Below, in pieces: positions 10,222-18,971 of a stretch of DNA of 64,000 nucleotides (position 1 is the first letter of the stretch; the number at the start of each line of letters is the position of its first letter). The stretch lies in assembly GCF_015244745.1 (NCBI RefSeq), contig NZ_JABCQI010000006.1, positions 62,001 to 126,000 of the forward strand, in the 5' to 3' direction. Both the position numbers and the translations under genes were made by a program. Source of the stretch: Gluconobacter cadivus (GTDB taxonomy: Bacteria; Pseudomonadota; Alphaproteobacteria; Acetobacterales; Acetobacteraceae). The notes under the pieces were generated by a model, which was not told where the DNA came from, made no database searches, and saw only the letters and a list, made by a program, of their open reading frames with translations.

Positions 10222-11514
10222 TGGAGGGTTCGAAAAACCTTCTGGATTTGAGGGTTCCTCTGTGATTCCATCTCTCCTGCGTTGATTGGGGATGATGGCA
10301 GATGAAGCAGCCGAGTTTCTTTGATGTTGAAGAGCGGCTGGCCCGGTTAAGCGGGCTTGGCGATCAGCTTGAGGCATTTTCCCGGACTGTGGATTTTGAG
10401 GTGTTCCGCCCCGATCTGGAGAAGGCTCTGGCCTATTCAGATGGGAGCAAAGGTGGACGACCGCCGTTTGATCCCGTGTTGATGTTCAAGATTCTGGTGA
10501 TCCAGACGCTGAACAATCTGTCCGACGAGCGAACGGAATATTTGATCAACGACCGCCTGTCCTTCATGCGTTTCCTCGGTTTGGGACTGTCGGACCGGGT
10601 ACCTGATGCCAAAACGGTCTGGCTGTTCCGTGAGCGTCTGGCCCAGGCGGGAGCTATTGAAAGACTGTTTGACCGGTTTGATGCCACTCTGCGGACCGCC
10701 GGTTATCTGCCAATGTCCGGCCAGATCCTGGATGCGACATTGGTAGCCGCCCCAAAGCAGCGCAATACGAACGCTGAGAAAGCTGACCTCCGGGCAGGGC
10801 GTATTCCTGAAGATTGGCAGGACAAACCCGCAAAGCTGTCGCATAAGGACCGTCATGCGCGCTGGACACTAAAGTTTACCAAAGCGAAGCGGCAGGATGA
10901 CGGGACGATCCCAGCCACGGACCTCGCCATTCCGTTCTTTGGCTACAAGTCCCATGTTTCCATCGACCGGAAGTTCCGGTTCATCCGGAAATGGAAGACA
11001 ACGGATGCTGCTGCCAGTGATGGTGCCAGACTGCGCGAGGGCCTTCTGGATAAAACCAATACGGCCTCAAGCGTCTGGGCTGATACAGCGTATCGCTCGA
11101 AAGCCAATGAGGACTTCATGGACAAGCAGGGCTTTGTCTCGAAGGTTCACAGGAAAAAGCCGCATCTCAAACCTATGCCCCGGCATATCCAGAAATCGAA
11201 TGCTGGAAAGTCGGTGGTCCGATCTCGTGTCGAGCATGTCTTTGCCGATCAGAAATCGCAAATGGGTCTGTTCGTCCGAACTGTCGGTATCACCCGGGCC
11301 ACCATGAGGATCGGCCTTGCCAATATTGTCTACAACATGCGCCGCTTCCTCTTCCTCGAAAGATTGAACGCGAGCGCGTAGTCCTCCCACTGGCGATGGA
11401 CCGCGATCTGCTCAAAACGCAGAGCGAAAGTCACCCCCGAAACCCTCAATCAAAGCGCCAAAAAACTAAAATCATCAGACAATCGCATCAACAAACAGTT
11501 CTTCGATCCCTCCA
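10222..11514 (+). mobile_element. Intact IS5-family element (1293 bp)
   Basis: The ends are imperfect inverted repeats: TGGAGGGTTCGAAAAACC on the left and TGGAGGGATCGAAGAACTG read inward from the right. It carries one full transposase gene. The flanks differ (AGACC on the left, TCTGC on the right) and no target duplication is visible. The left flank is a tautomerase gene and the right flank a vapC gene, both cut, so this copy marks a recombination junction and not a simple insertion. Length and architecture fit the long IS5-group elements of acetic acid bacteria (IS1452-like); that name is tentative. Confidence 0.9.
10302..11381 (+). CDS. IS5-family transposase, complete
   Basis: A 359-residue DDE transposase. 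The N-terminal DUF772-type domain carries GGRPPFDPVLMFKILV and the Y-x2-ND-RLSFMRFLGL signature; the catalytic core shows DATLVAAP (first Asp), WADTAYRSK (second Asp) and RSRVEHVFA (Glu), ending in the NMRRFLFLERL tail. It is the only undisrupted reading frame among the five copies or fragments of this element in the window, so it could mobilise the others. Confidence 0.93.
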   Translation: MKQPSFFDVEERLARLSGLGDQLEAFSRTVDFEVFRPDLEKALAYSDGSKGGRPPFDPVLMFKILVIQTLNNLSDERTEYLINDRLSFMRFLGLGLSDRVPDAKTVWLFRERLAQAGAIERLFDRFDATLRTAGYLPMSGQILDATLVAAPKQRNTNAEKADLRAGRIPEDWQDKPAKLSHKDRHARWTLKFTKAKRQDDGTIPATDLAIPFFGYKSHVSIDRKFRFIRKWKTTDAAASDGARLREGLLDKTNTASSVWADTAYRSKANEDFMDKQGFVSKVHRKKPHLKPMPRHIQKSNAGKSVVRSRVEHVFADQKSQMGLFVRTVGITRATMRIGLANIVYNMRRFLFLERLNASA

Positions 11515-11603
11515 TCTGCAATGATCTCGCGTGATGTAGGCCCCAATTTTTCGGAATCTGACAACCACCATAGCAGTGCATGTGTATCGAGCAGAACCTT
11601 CAC
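11515..11603 (-). pseudogene. VapC-like PIN toxin, N-terminal fragment
   Basis: Reading from a GTG at 11603 on the minus strand gives VKVLLDTHALLWWLSDSEK followed by LGPTSREIIADG, the typical start of a VapC PIN-domain ribonuclease with the first metal-binding Asp in LLDTH. After about 29 codons the frame meets the right end of the IS at 11514, so the rest of the toxin is missing. The GTG overlaps the antitoxin-type TGA stop, the arrangement expected for a vapBC operon, but the junction is triplicated (see repeat). The fragment is too short for general gene callers. Confidence 0.8.
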
Positions 11604-11693
11604 AGGACCCCATCCATGCTGTCGAGCAGAACCTTCACAGGACCCCATCCATGCTGTCGAGCAGAACCTTCACAGGACCCCATCCATGCTGTC
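11589..11693. repeat. Three perfect tandem copies of a 35-bp unit
   Basis: The 35-bp unit begins GAGCAGAACCTTCACAGGAC and continues CCCATCCATGCTGTC. Copies lie at 11589-11623, 11624-11658 and 11659-11693 with no differences. On the minus strand each unit contains the last codons of vapB (MDGVL), its TGA and the overlapping GTG and first codons of vapC. The expansion therefore exactly spans the antitoxin/toxin junction. Because 35 is not a multiple of three, the extra copies insert short frames that stop at once. Confidence 0.97.
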
Positions 11694-11942
11694 GAGCATA
11701 TCCTGCGGCGTCTGATCGAAATCATCACTCAGCTTGATCCGCCCGCGCAGCGCACCTGGCTGGCGACGGGGACGATAGGACGGGGACGGTGGGCGCAGTT
11801 CGGCCACGATCTCATCATGGGACGTGACCAGAATCGTGCTACCTTGTCGCGCCTGACGAAGGTAGGCGGTCAGATTGCCGCGGAATTCTCTTACGCCGAT
11901 TTTCAGTGGCTTGCTCTGGCTGCCAGAAAGCTGTTCGCTCAT
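11670..11942 (-). CDS. Phd/YefM-type antitoxin (VapB partner)
   Basis: A 90-residue protein starting MSEQLSG, after the purine-rich AGGGAGGGGCAC. The frame extends 19 codons further upstream with no better start. The N-terminal half fits the Phd/YefM DNA-binding fold (VREFRGNLTAYLRQARQ, then ILVTSHDEIVAEL), and the acidic C-terminal tail (SDDFDQTPQDMLDSMDG) would bind the toxin. Its stop lies in the first copy, as read on this strand, of the 35-bp repeat. The cognate toxin is truncated, so this antitoxin is now an orphan. Confidence 0.82.
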   Translation of the reverse strand: MSEQLSGSQSKPLKIGVREFRGNLTAYLRQARQGSTILVTSHDEIVAELRPPSPSYRPRRQPGALRGRIKLSDDFDQTPQDMLDSMDGVL

Positions 11943-12011
11943 GTGCCCCTCCCTATGTGTCATCATAGCATGTACACATAGGGAGGGAGCAAGCGGCAAA
12001 CGTAGGAGACG

Positions 12012-12650
12012 TCACAGGTCCGTCGCCTCCGACAAAGCCAGGGCATCTTCAACATCGACACCCGGATATCGAACCGTGCTGTCCAGCTTGGTGTGACCCA
12101 GCAGGATTTGCACCGCACGCAGATTACCTGTGCGCTTATAGATCATCGCGACTTTCGTCCGACGCATGGAATGCGTGCCGTATTCGCCGGGGATTAAGCC
12201 AACCGCCTCCACCCACTCGTCCAGCAAACGGGCATATTGCCGCGTGCTCAAATGTGCCTTCGCGCTCAGGCGGCTGGGAAAGACAAAATCCTGGAGTGAG
12301 CCACCACGATGCTCCAGCCAGGCGCGGACACTCTCGCGCGTCGTTTCCGTGATTTCGAATTGAACCGGACGCCTGGTTTTCTGTTGCACGATCATCGCGC
12401 GGCTCCGGATCTGACCGCTGGTAACGACATCGCCGATGCGCAGCGTCACGAGATCGCAACCTCGGAGTTTACTGTCGAGGGCAAGATCGAACAGCGCTCG
12501 ATCACGGATCCTGCCCTCATGGACCAGCCAGAAGCGGATGGCCCAGACGTGTTTCTCTTTCAGCGCCCGTTTGGCGCCGACCATTTTGCCAGCGTTCCAG
12601 GGGGTTTGGGTTTTCAAGGTGGGTGATGGGAAGCGTATGCCTTGTTCCAT
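12012..12650 (-). CDS. Tyrosine recombinase / integrase
   Basis: A 212-residue phage-type integrase with all catalytic residues visible: Arg63 (KLRGCDL), Lys91, H160-x2-R163 (GTHSMRR), His186 (LLGHTKL) and Tyr195 (VRYPGVD). It is shorter than lambda-type integrases and lacks the full arm-binding domain. Such small recombinases are common on alphaproteobacterial plasmids and may resolve multimers or move gene blocks. It sits in the IS-rich scar between vapB and a truncated GIY-YIG-like gene. Confidence 0.88.
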   Translation of the reverse strand: MEQGIRFPSPTLKTQTPWNAGKMVGAKRALKEKHVWAIRFWLVHEGRIRDRALFDLALDSKLRGCDLVTLRIGDVVTSGQIRSRAMIVQQKTRRPVQFEITETTRESVRAWLEHRGGSLQDFVFPSRLSAKAHLSTRQYARLLDEWVEAVGLIPGEYGTHSMRRTKVAMIYKRTGNLRAVQILLGHTKLDSTVRYPGVDVEDALALSEATDL

Positions 12651-12920
12651 GACACGTTCTCCAGAAGGGCTGCATGTATGCAGCCGAGCGGAGAATGCGC
12701 TCGGGCGGGAGGAAACGGCATCAGTTCATGGTGATTGCGGACTGTCCGCTTAGGGGCGTGGCGAATGGGAGGCTGTATGTCCGGCATATAGGCGTAAGCG
12801 GACCTGCTGCTTTCGCCCTCATCTCAGACGTGGGAGAGCTGCCTCATGCTTCCTCGAAGCGGACGTGGCTCATGTCGCGCGAGGAATAGTCGCCGTCAAT
12901 CCCGGAGCCGTTCACTTCAG
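12651..12920. other. Upstream region of integrase, with a dyad
   Basis: No convincing gene. GTCCGCTTA (12744-12752) and TAAGCGGAC (12795-12803) form perfect 9-bp inverted arms 42 bp apart upstream of the integrase; this could be a recombination core or an operator. The several open frames here have no ribosome site and are taken as chance. Confidence 0.35.
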
Positions 12921-13122
12921 TCATTCCGCTCCGCATCCGCGACGATTCCACTTTGGCTTGAAGGTCCGGATCAACCCTTCTTCTAAACCGGCGACAGGAT
13001 CGACGGGCAATACGCCATTCAGCCAGAGGGGATCTTCAGGTACAATCACATAAATATCGACGTCTGTGCTGTGAGAAAGCCTTTCCAGAACTGCCTCTCG
13101 GATACGACTGGCTGTTCGCAGG
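12921..13122 (-). pseudogene. GIY-YIG-like protein, C-terminal fragment
   Basis: About 66 codons run from the IS edge to a stop: RIREAVLERLS, then VDIYVIVPEDPLWLNGVLPV, and GLEEGLIRTFKPKWNRRG. The E-E-x-L-I-x-x-F-K-P-x-W-N segment resembles the end of GIY-YIG nuclease domains. The N-terminal part has been removed at 13122/13123 by the IS5 copy. The assignment rests on this short tail only. Confidence 0.4.
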
Positions 13123-14414
13123 TGGAGGGATCGAAGAACCGTTGGTTGATGTGCCTTGGTTCTGATTTCAGGCTTTTGGCGATTTGATTGACGGTTTTTG
13201 GGAGATCTTTTGATCTGCGTTTTGAGCAGATCGAGGATTGGCACCCGCTGAATAGCTACGCGCTCGCGTTCAACCTCTTCAGGAACAGAAAGCGCCGCAT
13301 GTTGTAGACGATATTGGCCAGGCCGATCCTCATGGTGGCCCGGGTGATACCCACGGTTCGGACGAACAGAGCCGTTTGCGATTTCTGATCGGCAAAGACA
13401 TGCTCGACACGCGACCGGATCACCGCTTCCCTGCGTTGGACCGCTGGATGTGGCGGGGCATGGGCTTGAGATGCGGCTTTTTCCTGTGGACCTTTGAGAC
13501 AAAGCCCTGCTTTTCCATGAAGTCTTCGTTGGCTTTCGAGCGATACGCGGTATCGGCCCAGACGCTTGAGGCGGTATTGGCTTTATCCAGCAGGCCCTCG
13601 CGCAGCCTGGCACCATCACTGGCAGCGGCATCTGTCGTCTTCCATTTCCGGATCAGTCGAAACTTCCGATCGATGGAGATGTGCGATTTGTAGCCAAAGA
13701 ACGGGATGGCGAGGTCCATGGACGGCATGGTTCCATCTTCCTGCCGTTTTGCTTTCGTGAATTTCAGCGTCCAGCGCGCATGCCTGTCCTTGTGGGACAG
13801 TTTTGCCGACTTGTCTTTCCAGCCTTCGGGGATCCGTCCTGCCCGGAGATCTGCCTTCTCAGCGTTTGTATTCCGCTGCTTTGGAGCTGCCACCAATGTC
13901 GCGTCCAAGATCTGGCCTGACATGGGCAGATATCCGGCGTTGCGCAGGGTGGTATCAAAACGATCAAACAGCCTTTCAATCGCACCAGCCTGCGTCAGGC
14001 GCTCGCGGAACAGCCAGATTGTTTTGGCGTCCGGCACACGGTTCGACAGTCCCAGACCAAGGAAACGCATGAAGGACAGGCGATCGTTGATCAGATACTC
14101 TGTCCGCTCATCAGACAAATTGTTCAGCGTCTGGATCACCAGAATCTTGAACATCAGCACCGGATCAAATGGCGGACGCCCGCCTTTACGGCCGTCCGAA
14201 TAGGCCAAAGCCTGCTCCAGATCAGGGCGGAACACCTCAAAATCCACAGTCCGGGAAAATGCTTCGAGCTGATCGCCAAGCCCGCTCAACCGGGCAAGCC
14301 GCTCTTCAACATCAAAAAAGCCAGTCTGCTTCATAGCGCCATTCCCACAGTCAGAACTGGACAAATGGAATCACAGAGCTGGTTTCAAAACCAGAGGGTT
14401 TTTCGAACCCTCCA
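13123..14414 (-). mobile_element. IS5-family copy with frameshifted transposase
   Basis: A full-length (1292 bp) copy of the element at 10222-11514 in the opposite orientation, with both inverted repeats (TGGAGGGATCGAAGAACC and TTTTTCGAACCCTCCA). The transposase runs from 14334 to about 13256. Compared with the intact copy one T is missing near 13423 (AAG-CGG where the intact copy has AAGTCGG), so the frame ends at NAGKR and the C-terminal tail with RSRVEHVFADQK lies in another frame. It interrupts the GIY-YIG-like gene on one side and abuts a fragment of a sister element on the other. Confidence 0.9.
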
Positions 14415-14545
14415 AATGGGTCTGTTCGTCCGAACTGTCGGTATCACCCGGGCCATCATGAGGATCGGGCTCGCCAATATCGTCTACAACATGCGCCGCT
14501 TTCTCTTCTTGGAGCGCATCAACCAACAGTTTTTCGATCCATCCA
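14415..14545 (+). mobile_element. 3' remnant of another IS5 copy
   Basis: Starts in mid-gene at MGLFVRTVGITRA, continues to NMRRFLFLERI, then goes straight to the terminal repeat (CAGTTTTTCGATCCATCCA), missing the roughly 125 bp that lie between stop codon and repeat in the intact copy. It is in + orientation and directly abuts the minus-strand copy, so one element inserted into or recombined with another. Confidence 0.8.
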
Positions 14546-14586
14546 CCTCTATTCGAACTATCTATATTATAACCGTACAGACTATA

Positions 14587-15513
14587 TCATATAGTTTGTA
14601 TTGTAGTATCTATATTATCTTTCGCAAACAATTTTAGCTCATCAAGAAAAATACGAACACTCCTTTTTACATATGACTTCGAAGGTAATACAGCATATAA
14701 AGATATAATTTCTCCGTTATAATTAGGAAGTATTCTTACAAGCTTTCCTGTTTGTAAGCTCTCCGATAAATCCCAATATAATTTATATGCAATTCCGTTA
14801 CCGGAAAGTGCCCATCTATGTATAATCTCTGCACTCGTACTGCTAAATTTGGGCTCAACCTTAATGATAAATGATTCTTCATTGTTTTCCATCAACCACT
14901 GATTAATAGCTTCCATGGTTTTATAACGTCTCAAACATAGACATGTATGCTGCTGAAGCTCTTGTGGAGACTTGGGCTCACCATGTATCCTAATATATTC
15001 AGGAGAAGCACATGGCACACGAATAGTCGATGCAATTTTTGTGACGATTGCGCTTGAAGACTCTGGAAGTCCTATACGAATAATTATATCTAAATAGTCA
15101 TCGAAATTATATGAGCCTTCAGTCGCCACTGCAAGATTAACATTGATGTTCGGATATTTCTTCACAAATTTTTCAACGAATGGCGCTATTTTATTTGATC
15201 CAAGCTCTAATGGAGCACCTATGCTTAAAAAGCCCTCAATTTTTTTGTCTGAAGAAGAAATTCTATAATCAAGTTCATCAATATCTGATAATATCAATGA
15301 TCCTTTTTCGTAGTAATAATGCCCATGATCGTTTAAATGAAAATGTCGTGTATTTCTTTCTATAAGTTTTATTCCGAGTCTTTTTTCTATTTTACTTAGA
15401 CGCCTCGAAACAGAAGGTGGTGTTACACCAAATCTCAGTGCCGCGCTTGTAATACCGCCTGCGTCTACCAGGTCGACAAAAAATCTTAAATCGCTGATTT
15501 CTTCGAGACTCAT
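14587..15513 (-). CDS. LysR-type regulator of the citrate block
   Basis: A 308-residue LysR protein, AT-rich like the citrate genes. The HTH covers LRFFVDLVDAGGITSAALRFG and SVSRRLSKIEKRLG. The effector domain has GAPLELGSNKIAPFV. It is the last gene of the minus-strand block, 33 bp after the porin, so it may be co-transcribed. It is clearly paralogous to the LysR at 44240-45157 (shared GAPLELG, R-x-x-x-F-D/H-L-x-D-x-G, L-R-x-G-x-L-V-R-x-x-P). It probably replaces the CitAB two-component system that controls enterobacterial cit operons. Confidence 0.88.
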   Translation of the reverse strand: MSLEEISDLRFFVDLVDAGGITSAALRFGVTPPSVSRRLSKIEKRLGIKLIERNTRHFHLNDHGHYYYEKGSLILSDIDELDYRISSSDKKIEGFLSIGAPLELGSNKIAPFVEKFVKKYPNINVNLAVATEGSYNFDDYLDIIIRIGLPESSSAIVTKIASTIRVPCASPEYIRIHGEPKSPQELQQHTCLCLRRYKTMEAINQWLMENNEESFIIKVEPKFSSTSAEIIHRWALSGNGIAYKLYWDLSESLQTGKLVRILPNYNGEIISLYAVLPSKSYVKRSVRIFLDELKLFAKDNIDTTIQTI

Positions 15514-15546
15514 CTTCAGTATTCCACAGCAACCGAAATTTCGATA

Positions 15547-17142
15547 TTAGAAGGTTATAGACATTCTTCCACCGAGAGTATTACCGGAATTGTAACCGAT
15601 ATACAAACCATGTGTATTTAAAACATTAGCATGCGTAAAATTAAACATAAAACGAGCGTAATTCAAAAAATACCAATTAACTCCTAATGTAACGGTAGAT
15701 GCATTCGAACTACCCAAGCTCCGGGATACACTCGCACGATCATATCGAAGAGAAACTTCCCACGCACCCAATCCGCCTTGTGTTACTGGATGGAGAACTC
15801 TTGGTGCAGCCCAAACACCTGAATGCGCGAAGTAATTAGGCGTCTCACCCGTCAAAAAAACGCCTCCTTGAACACTAAGGGCCTCTTCGGAGCCAGATTT
15901 TCCGGCCCAAAGAGCATAATTTGGATACGATGAATACGTGCGCCTTAGCGATAACTTTCGTAAGCCAAACTCGAATAATGCCCAAAAAGATTTCCAAATA
16001 CCAAAAAGCTCAACGCCACCAGATAAAGAATGAGAAAGAGGAGCTGTTGGTCCGACCTGAAAATTAAATGCGTTATCCGTATAATTTAATAAATTCACGT
16101 TCTGGGTAAAATTTTGTGTCGGTTTTGAATCTTCGTAGAACCCCCAAAACCCTAAATGAATTAACGATACCTTATCCTTGAAAGGTATATAGTGAGCACG
16201 CAGAAGATACGTTAAATCATCTCTAACGTTGTTAGTATTATTTGTTGAATTGACTTGATCGCCAGATATTTGCGTCGCAATATGCCAGTTTTTACCATAT
16301 ATCTTATATGCACCGCCTAAGCCGTACCAACCCATCATGGGCACTAACAGATTGGCAACAATATCTCTATTAAGAAATACGGTATCACTCGACCCCGTAG
16401 AGCCATCAAAACCTCGTTCAGAAAATTTATTTCCGATTGTGTATTCTGATAGTAACCCAGCTGTTTTGTCAGTCCAGGTTGCAAATGCACTCATGAGTTG
16501 CAATGTATTGCTAGAAAAATCCCCTTCCAATACCCACGATAAATTACGGGCCCTACCTTGAACCCCTAGTCTAGCCGCGCGAAGTATTGTTCTTGAAATA
16601 TTTTGTTGCGGAAAGCGGCTCGAAAACGACGCACCATAATCTGCCAATATTCGACCACGAACTCTGAAGCTATAATTGCCATCAGGCGTCGAGAACGATG
16701 GTAAACCTTTTCCCCATTTTAATACTAAACCATCAAACTCAGTAGTTCTATTTGGTATTTGTGATGATATACCCAAAATAGAACCGGAATTTGAAGGCAT
16801 ATTTGAGACGGCTCCAAATGTTCCTGGAGGAGATGCAACCAATGGGAAATTTATATAATTATTATTAATTTCTCTATGTGAAATTTTAACAGACCTAAAC
16901 TTCTTCTGCTTATAATATGGAATGTCTAATATTGAATGATCATTATAATTATTTTTTACTTTCTGCTTTTGATAGGAATGCCCTTGCAGTTCAATAATTT
17001 CTTTTTCTAAATATCTAATTCTTTTATCTTGTTTTTTTAATTCATTGACCAATTCAGATATTCCTGAATTGGTCTGGGCGAACGATACGGATGTTGAAAT
17101 AAAAAAAGACAAAAATGAAAAAATGAAAAAAGATTTTTTCAT
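15547..17142 (-). CDS. OprP/OprO-type outer-membrane porin
   Basis: About 531 residues from the ATG at 17142 (five codons inside the longest frame), which places a normal signal peptide first (KKSFFIFSFLSFF, cleavage after SFAQ). A short coiled coil follows (ISELVNELKKQDKRIRYLEKE), then a beta-rich barrel with GRILADYGASFSSRF, as in phosphate-selective-porin-like proteins, ending on Phe (MSITF) as outer-membrane barrels do. It is next to the AEC transporter gene, so it may admit citrate or another organic acid; that specificity is inferred. Confidence 0.8.
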   Translation of the reverse strand: MKKSFFIFSFLSFFISTSVSFAQTNSGISELVNELKKQDKRIRYLEKEIIELQGHSYQKQKVKNNYNDHSILDIPYYKQKKFRSVKISHREINNNYINFPLVASPPGTFGAVSNMPSNSGSILGISSQIPNRTTEFDGLVLKWGKGLPSFSTPDGNYSFRVRGRILADYGASFSSRFPQQNISRTILRAARLGVQGRARNLSWVLEGDFSSNTLQLMSAFATWTDKTAGLLSEYTIGNKFSERGFDGSTGSSDTVFLNRDIVANLLVPMMGWYGLGGAYKIYGKNWHIATQISGDQVNSTNNTNNVRDDLTYLLRAHYIPFKDKVSLIHLGFWGFYEDSKPTQNFTQNVNLLNYTDNAFNFQVGPTAPLSHSLSGGVELFGIWKSFWALFEFGLRKLSLRRTYSSYPNYALWAGKSGSEEALSVQGGVFLTGETPNYFAHSGVWAAPRVLHPVTQGGLGAWEVSLRYDRASVSRSLGSSNASTVTLGVNWYFLNYARFMFNFTHANVLNTHGLYIGYNSGNTLGGRMSITF

Positions 17143-17169
17143 CGTAATAATTGCCAAATCTTTATTTAT

Positions 17170-18102
17170 TCACGATGTGAGAGCTATGAGTGCTCCCATC
17201 GTGAATATGGACACCACTGTAGAAAAGAATACGGTTGATGCGGCCTCTCTCTCACCTTTTTTAATTTGATTTGATAAAATCACTATCACTGATGCTGAAG
17301 GCATAGCAAATGTTAATACTGCTTCCCTTAAGTAAAAAGGAGAAAGGTGTGCAGCAATAGCTAACCCCCATGCGACCATAGGTGCTGCGATATTTCTGAA
17401 AAATACCGATGTAATGACCATCTTGTTGATCATTGGTTTCATAAGGCAAAGTAAAATGCCAGCTGCGAACATCGCAGCTCCGCCAGTTGTCTTTCCAAGC
17501 ATTATGAAAGAAATATCAAGTAATCTTGGAATCGGAATACCTGATAAAACCCAGATAAATGCGCAGAGTGGTGCTAAAACGACAGGTTGTTTTAGCGCAT
17601 TTTTCAAATGAGAAACCCAATTCTCGCCATTCCCCATAGTCTCCTTATTGTCACTAGACAGTAAAAAAAATACTACAGGAATAAGAATAACATTTATTGT
17701 TAAGCTCGCCAAAGAAACGGCAAGCGCACTTTTCCCACCGAAAAGAAATCCCAAAACAGCAGATCCCACAAATGGGACCGACGGATTTCCGATAGCCAAA
17801 GCCTGAAGTGTCGCAAGCGACACTGATCGCTTAAAAACAAAACGCGAAATCCAATAGGTTATAAAAAAGCTGCCAATCATCCAGAAAATAATAATTGCTG
17901 CAAAACTACCAGAATGTAAAATTTGCGTACGATCAATTTTAGAAATTCCAACAAATAAATCCATTGGAAGTGCAAATTTAAGTACCATTCGATTTATCGC
18001 AGTTGCTTGATCGCGATCAAACATACCCATAGAAGCACCGAGATATCCGAGCATCATCGATACTACAATCGGGAAAATAGCTCCGCAAATAATCTCTAAC
18101 AT
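17170..18102 (-). CDS. AEC-family transporter, likely organic-acid permease
   Basis: A 310-residue membrane protein of the auxin-efflux-carrier family (Mem_trans, as in MdcF), with about ten hydrophobic segments, starting in IICGAIFPIVVSMMLGYLG and with the typical A-T-A-I-N-R-M-V-L-K-F-A-L-P segment. Cit operons of enterobacteria and lactic bacteria use CitS, CitT, CitM or CitP; here the AEC protein takes that place. It overlaps the citG stop by 7 bp, so it is in the same operon. Confidence 0.82.
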   Translation of the reverse strand: MLEIICGAIFPIVVSMMLGYLGASMGMFDRDQATAINRMVLKFALPMDLFVGISKIDRTQILHSGSFAAIIIFWMIGSFFITYWISRFVFKRSVSLATLQALAIGNPSVPFVGSAVLGFLFGGKSALAVSLASLTINVILIPVVFFLLSSDNKETMGNGENWVSHLKNALKQPVVLAPLCAFIWVLSGIPIPRLLDISFIMLGKTTGGAAMFAAGILLCLMKPMINKMVITSVFFRNIAAPMVAWGLAIAAHLSPFYLREAVLTFAMPSASVIVILSNQIKKGEREAASTVFFSTVVSIFTMGALIALTS

Positions 18103-18971
18103 ACGCTCTCTCCATTCAAGAAATAACGCTCGAAATCAACAAGAAATAACATCACGGACAAAAGGTCGGCACTTCCACCTGGGCTGATATTCCGTGAAAT
18201 AAATGCAGTATTCATCTCAGAAACCTCTGTTTCAAAATTTCCAAAACCTTTTTCCCGCAAAGTATTTAAAGCTTTTTTGGAGAAAACCTTAGCGTAGTTC
18301 AATCCATATATTCCGGATCTTGAAATAACATTTGTGTCATTATTGTTTGATATTAAAGAAATAAGCGAAATTAACTCGGATTCAACTGCGGAGTATCCAT
18401 CGCACAAGGCATCGCGATAAGCGGGAAGCGCATAACGTTGAACGGTTAAGAAGCCAGATTCTGCTTCAGCTCGTGCACCACCGAAGCCGTATTGTCGATA
18501 AATAAGCTGCCCCGCTGTAGGGGGTGCGCATCTTTCATTTCCCGATCTTAAATCATTGTGCAATAACCCGTCGCAGATCCGGCTTACTTCGATGCAGACG
18601 TTTTCTATAGTACATTCCTGATTGTTAGAAATTAATCTTCCTGATGCACCACATAAAAGACCAAGAGCGAAAATCCCACCTTTATGGGTATTGACTCCAT
18701 TAGTCGCGGAAAACATTGCATTTTCACATTTCACGCCGACTTTACGCAAATCATTAAGCGCCTCTTTCGAAGACGTCGACGCACAGCCGGATTCATAAAA
18801 TAACGAAAAAAAAGGACTTATTGCATCTATGCTCTCTAAAAATAGAGCATGATCCATATCTGAATGGGCACCGTTATCAAAACGATCGACCAGCCCTGGC
18901 TTAGGCGAAAGATTAATTTCTTTAAGCAAAGCACATCGTGCTATTTGGGATATCTTCTCTGACGTAATCAA
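18096..18971 (-). CDS. citG: Triphosphoribosyl-dephospho-CoA synthase
   Basis: A 291-residue protein, the same length as E. coli CitG, which makes the precursor of the citrate lyase prosthetic group from ATP and dephospho-CoA. Family motifs are SPKPGLVDRFDNGAHSDMD, G-V-N-T-H-K-G-G-I-F-A-L-G and an ERCAPPTAGQ segment. It overlaps citX by 4 bp (ATGA) and the transporter gene by 7 bp. Confidence 0.92.
   Translation of the reverse strand: MITSEKISQIARCALLKEINLSPKPGLVDRFDNGAHSDMDHALFLESIDAISPFFSLFYESGCASTSSKEALNDLRKVGVKCENAMFSATNGVNTHKGGIFALGLLCGASGRLISNNQECTIENVCIEVSRICDGLLHNDLRSGNERCAPPTAGQLIYRQYGFGGARAEAESGFLTVQRYALPAYRDALCDGYSAVESELISLISLISNNNDTNVISRSGIYGLNYAKVFSKKALNTLREKGFGNFETEVSEMNTAFISRNISPGGSADLLSVMLFLVDFERYFLNGESVC

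Noticed and set aside
11589-11693. Possible short CRISPR array
   Set aside because: The three 35-bp units are directly adjacent with no spacers, and they duplicate coding sequence at the vapB/vapC junction.
12309-12753. + strand frames opposite the integrase
   Set aside because: The minus-strand integrase has all catalytic residues; these frames are shadows.
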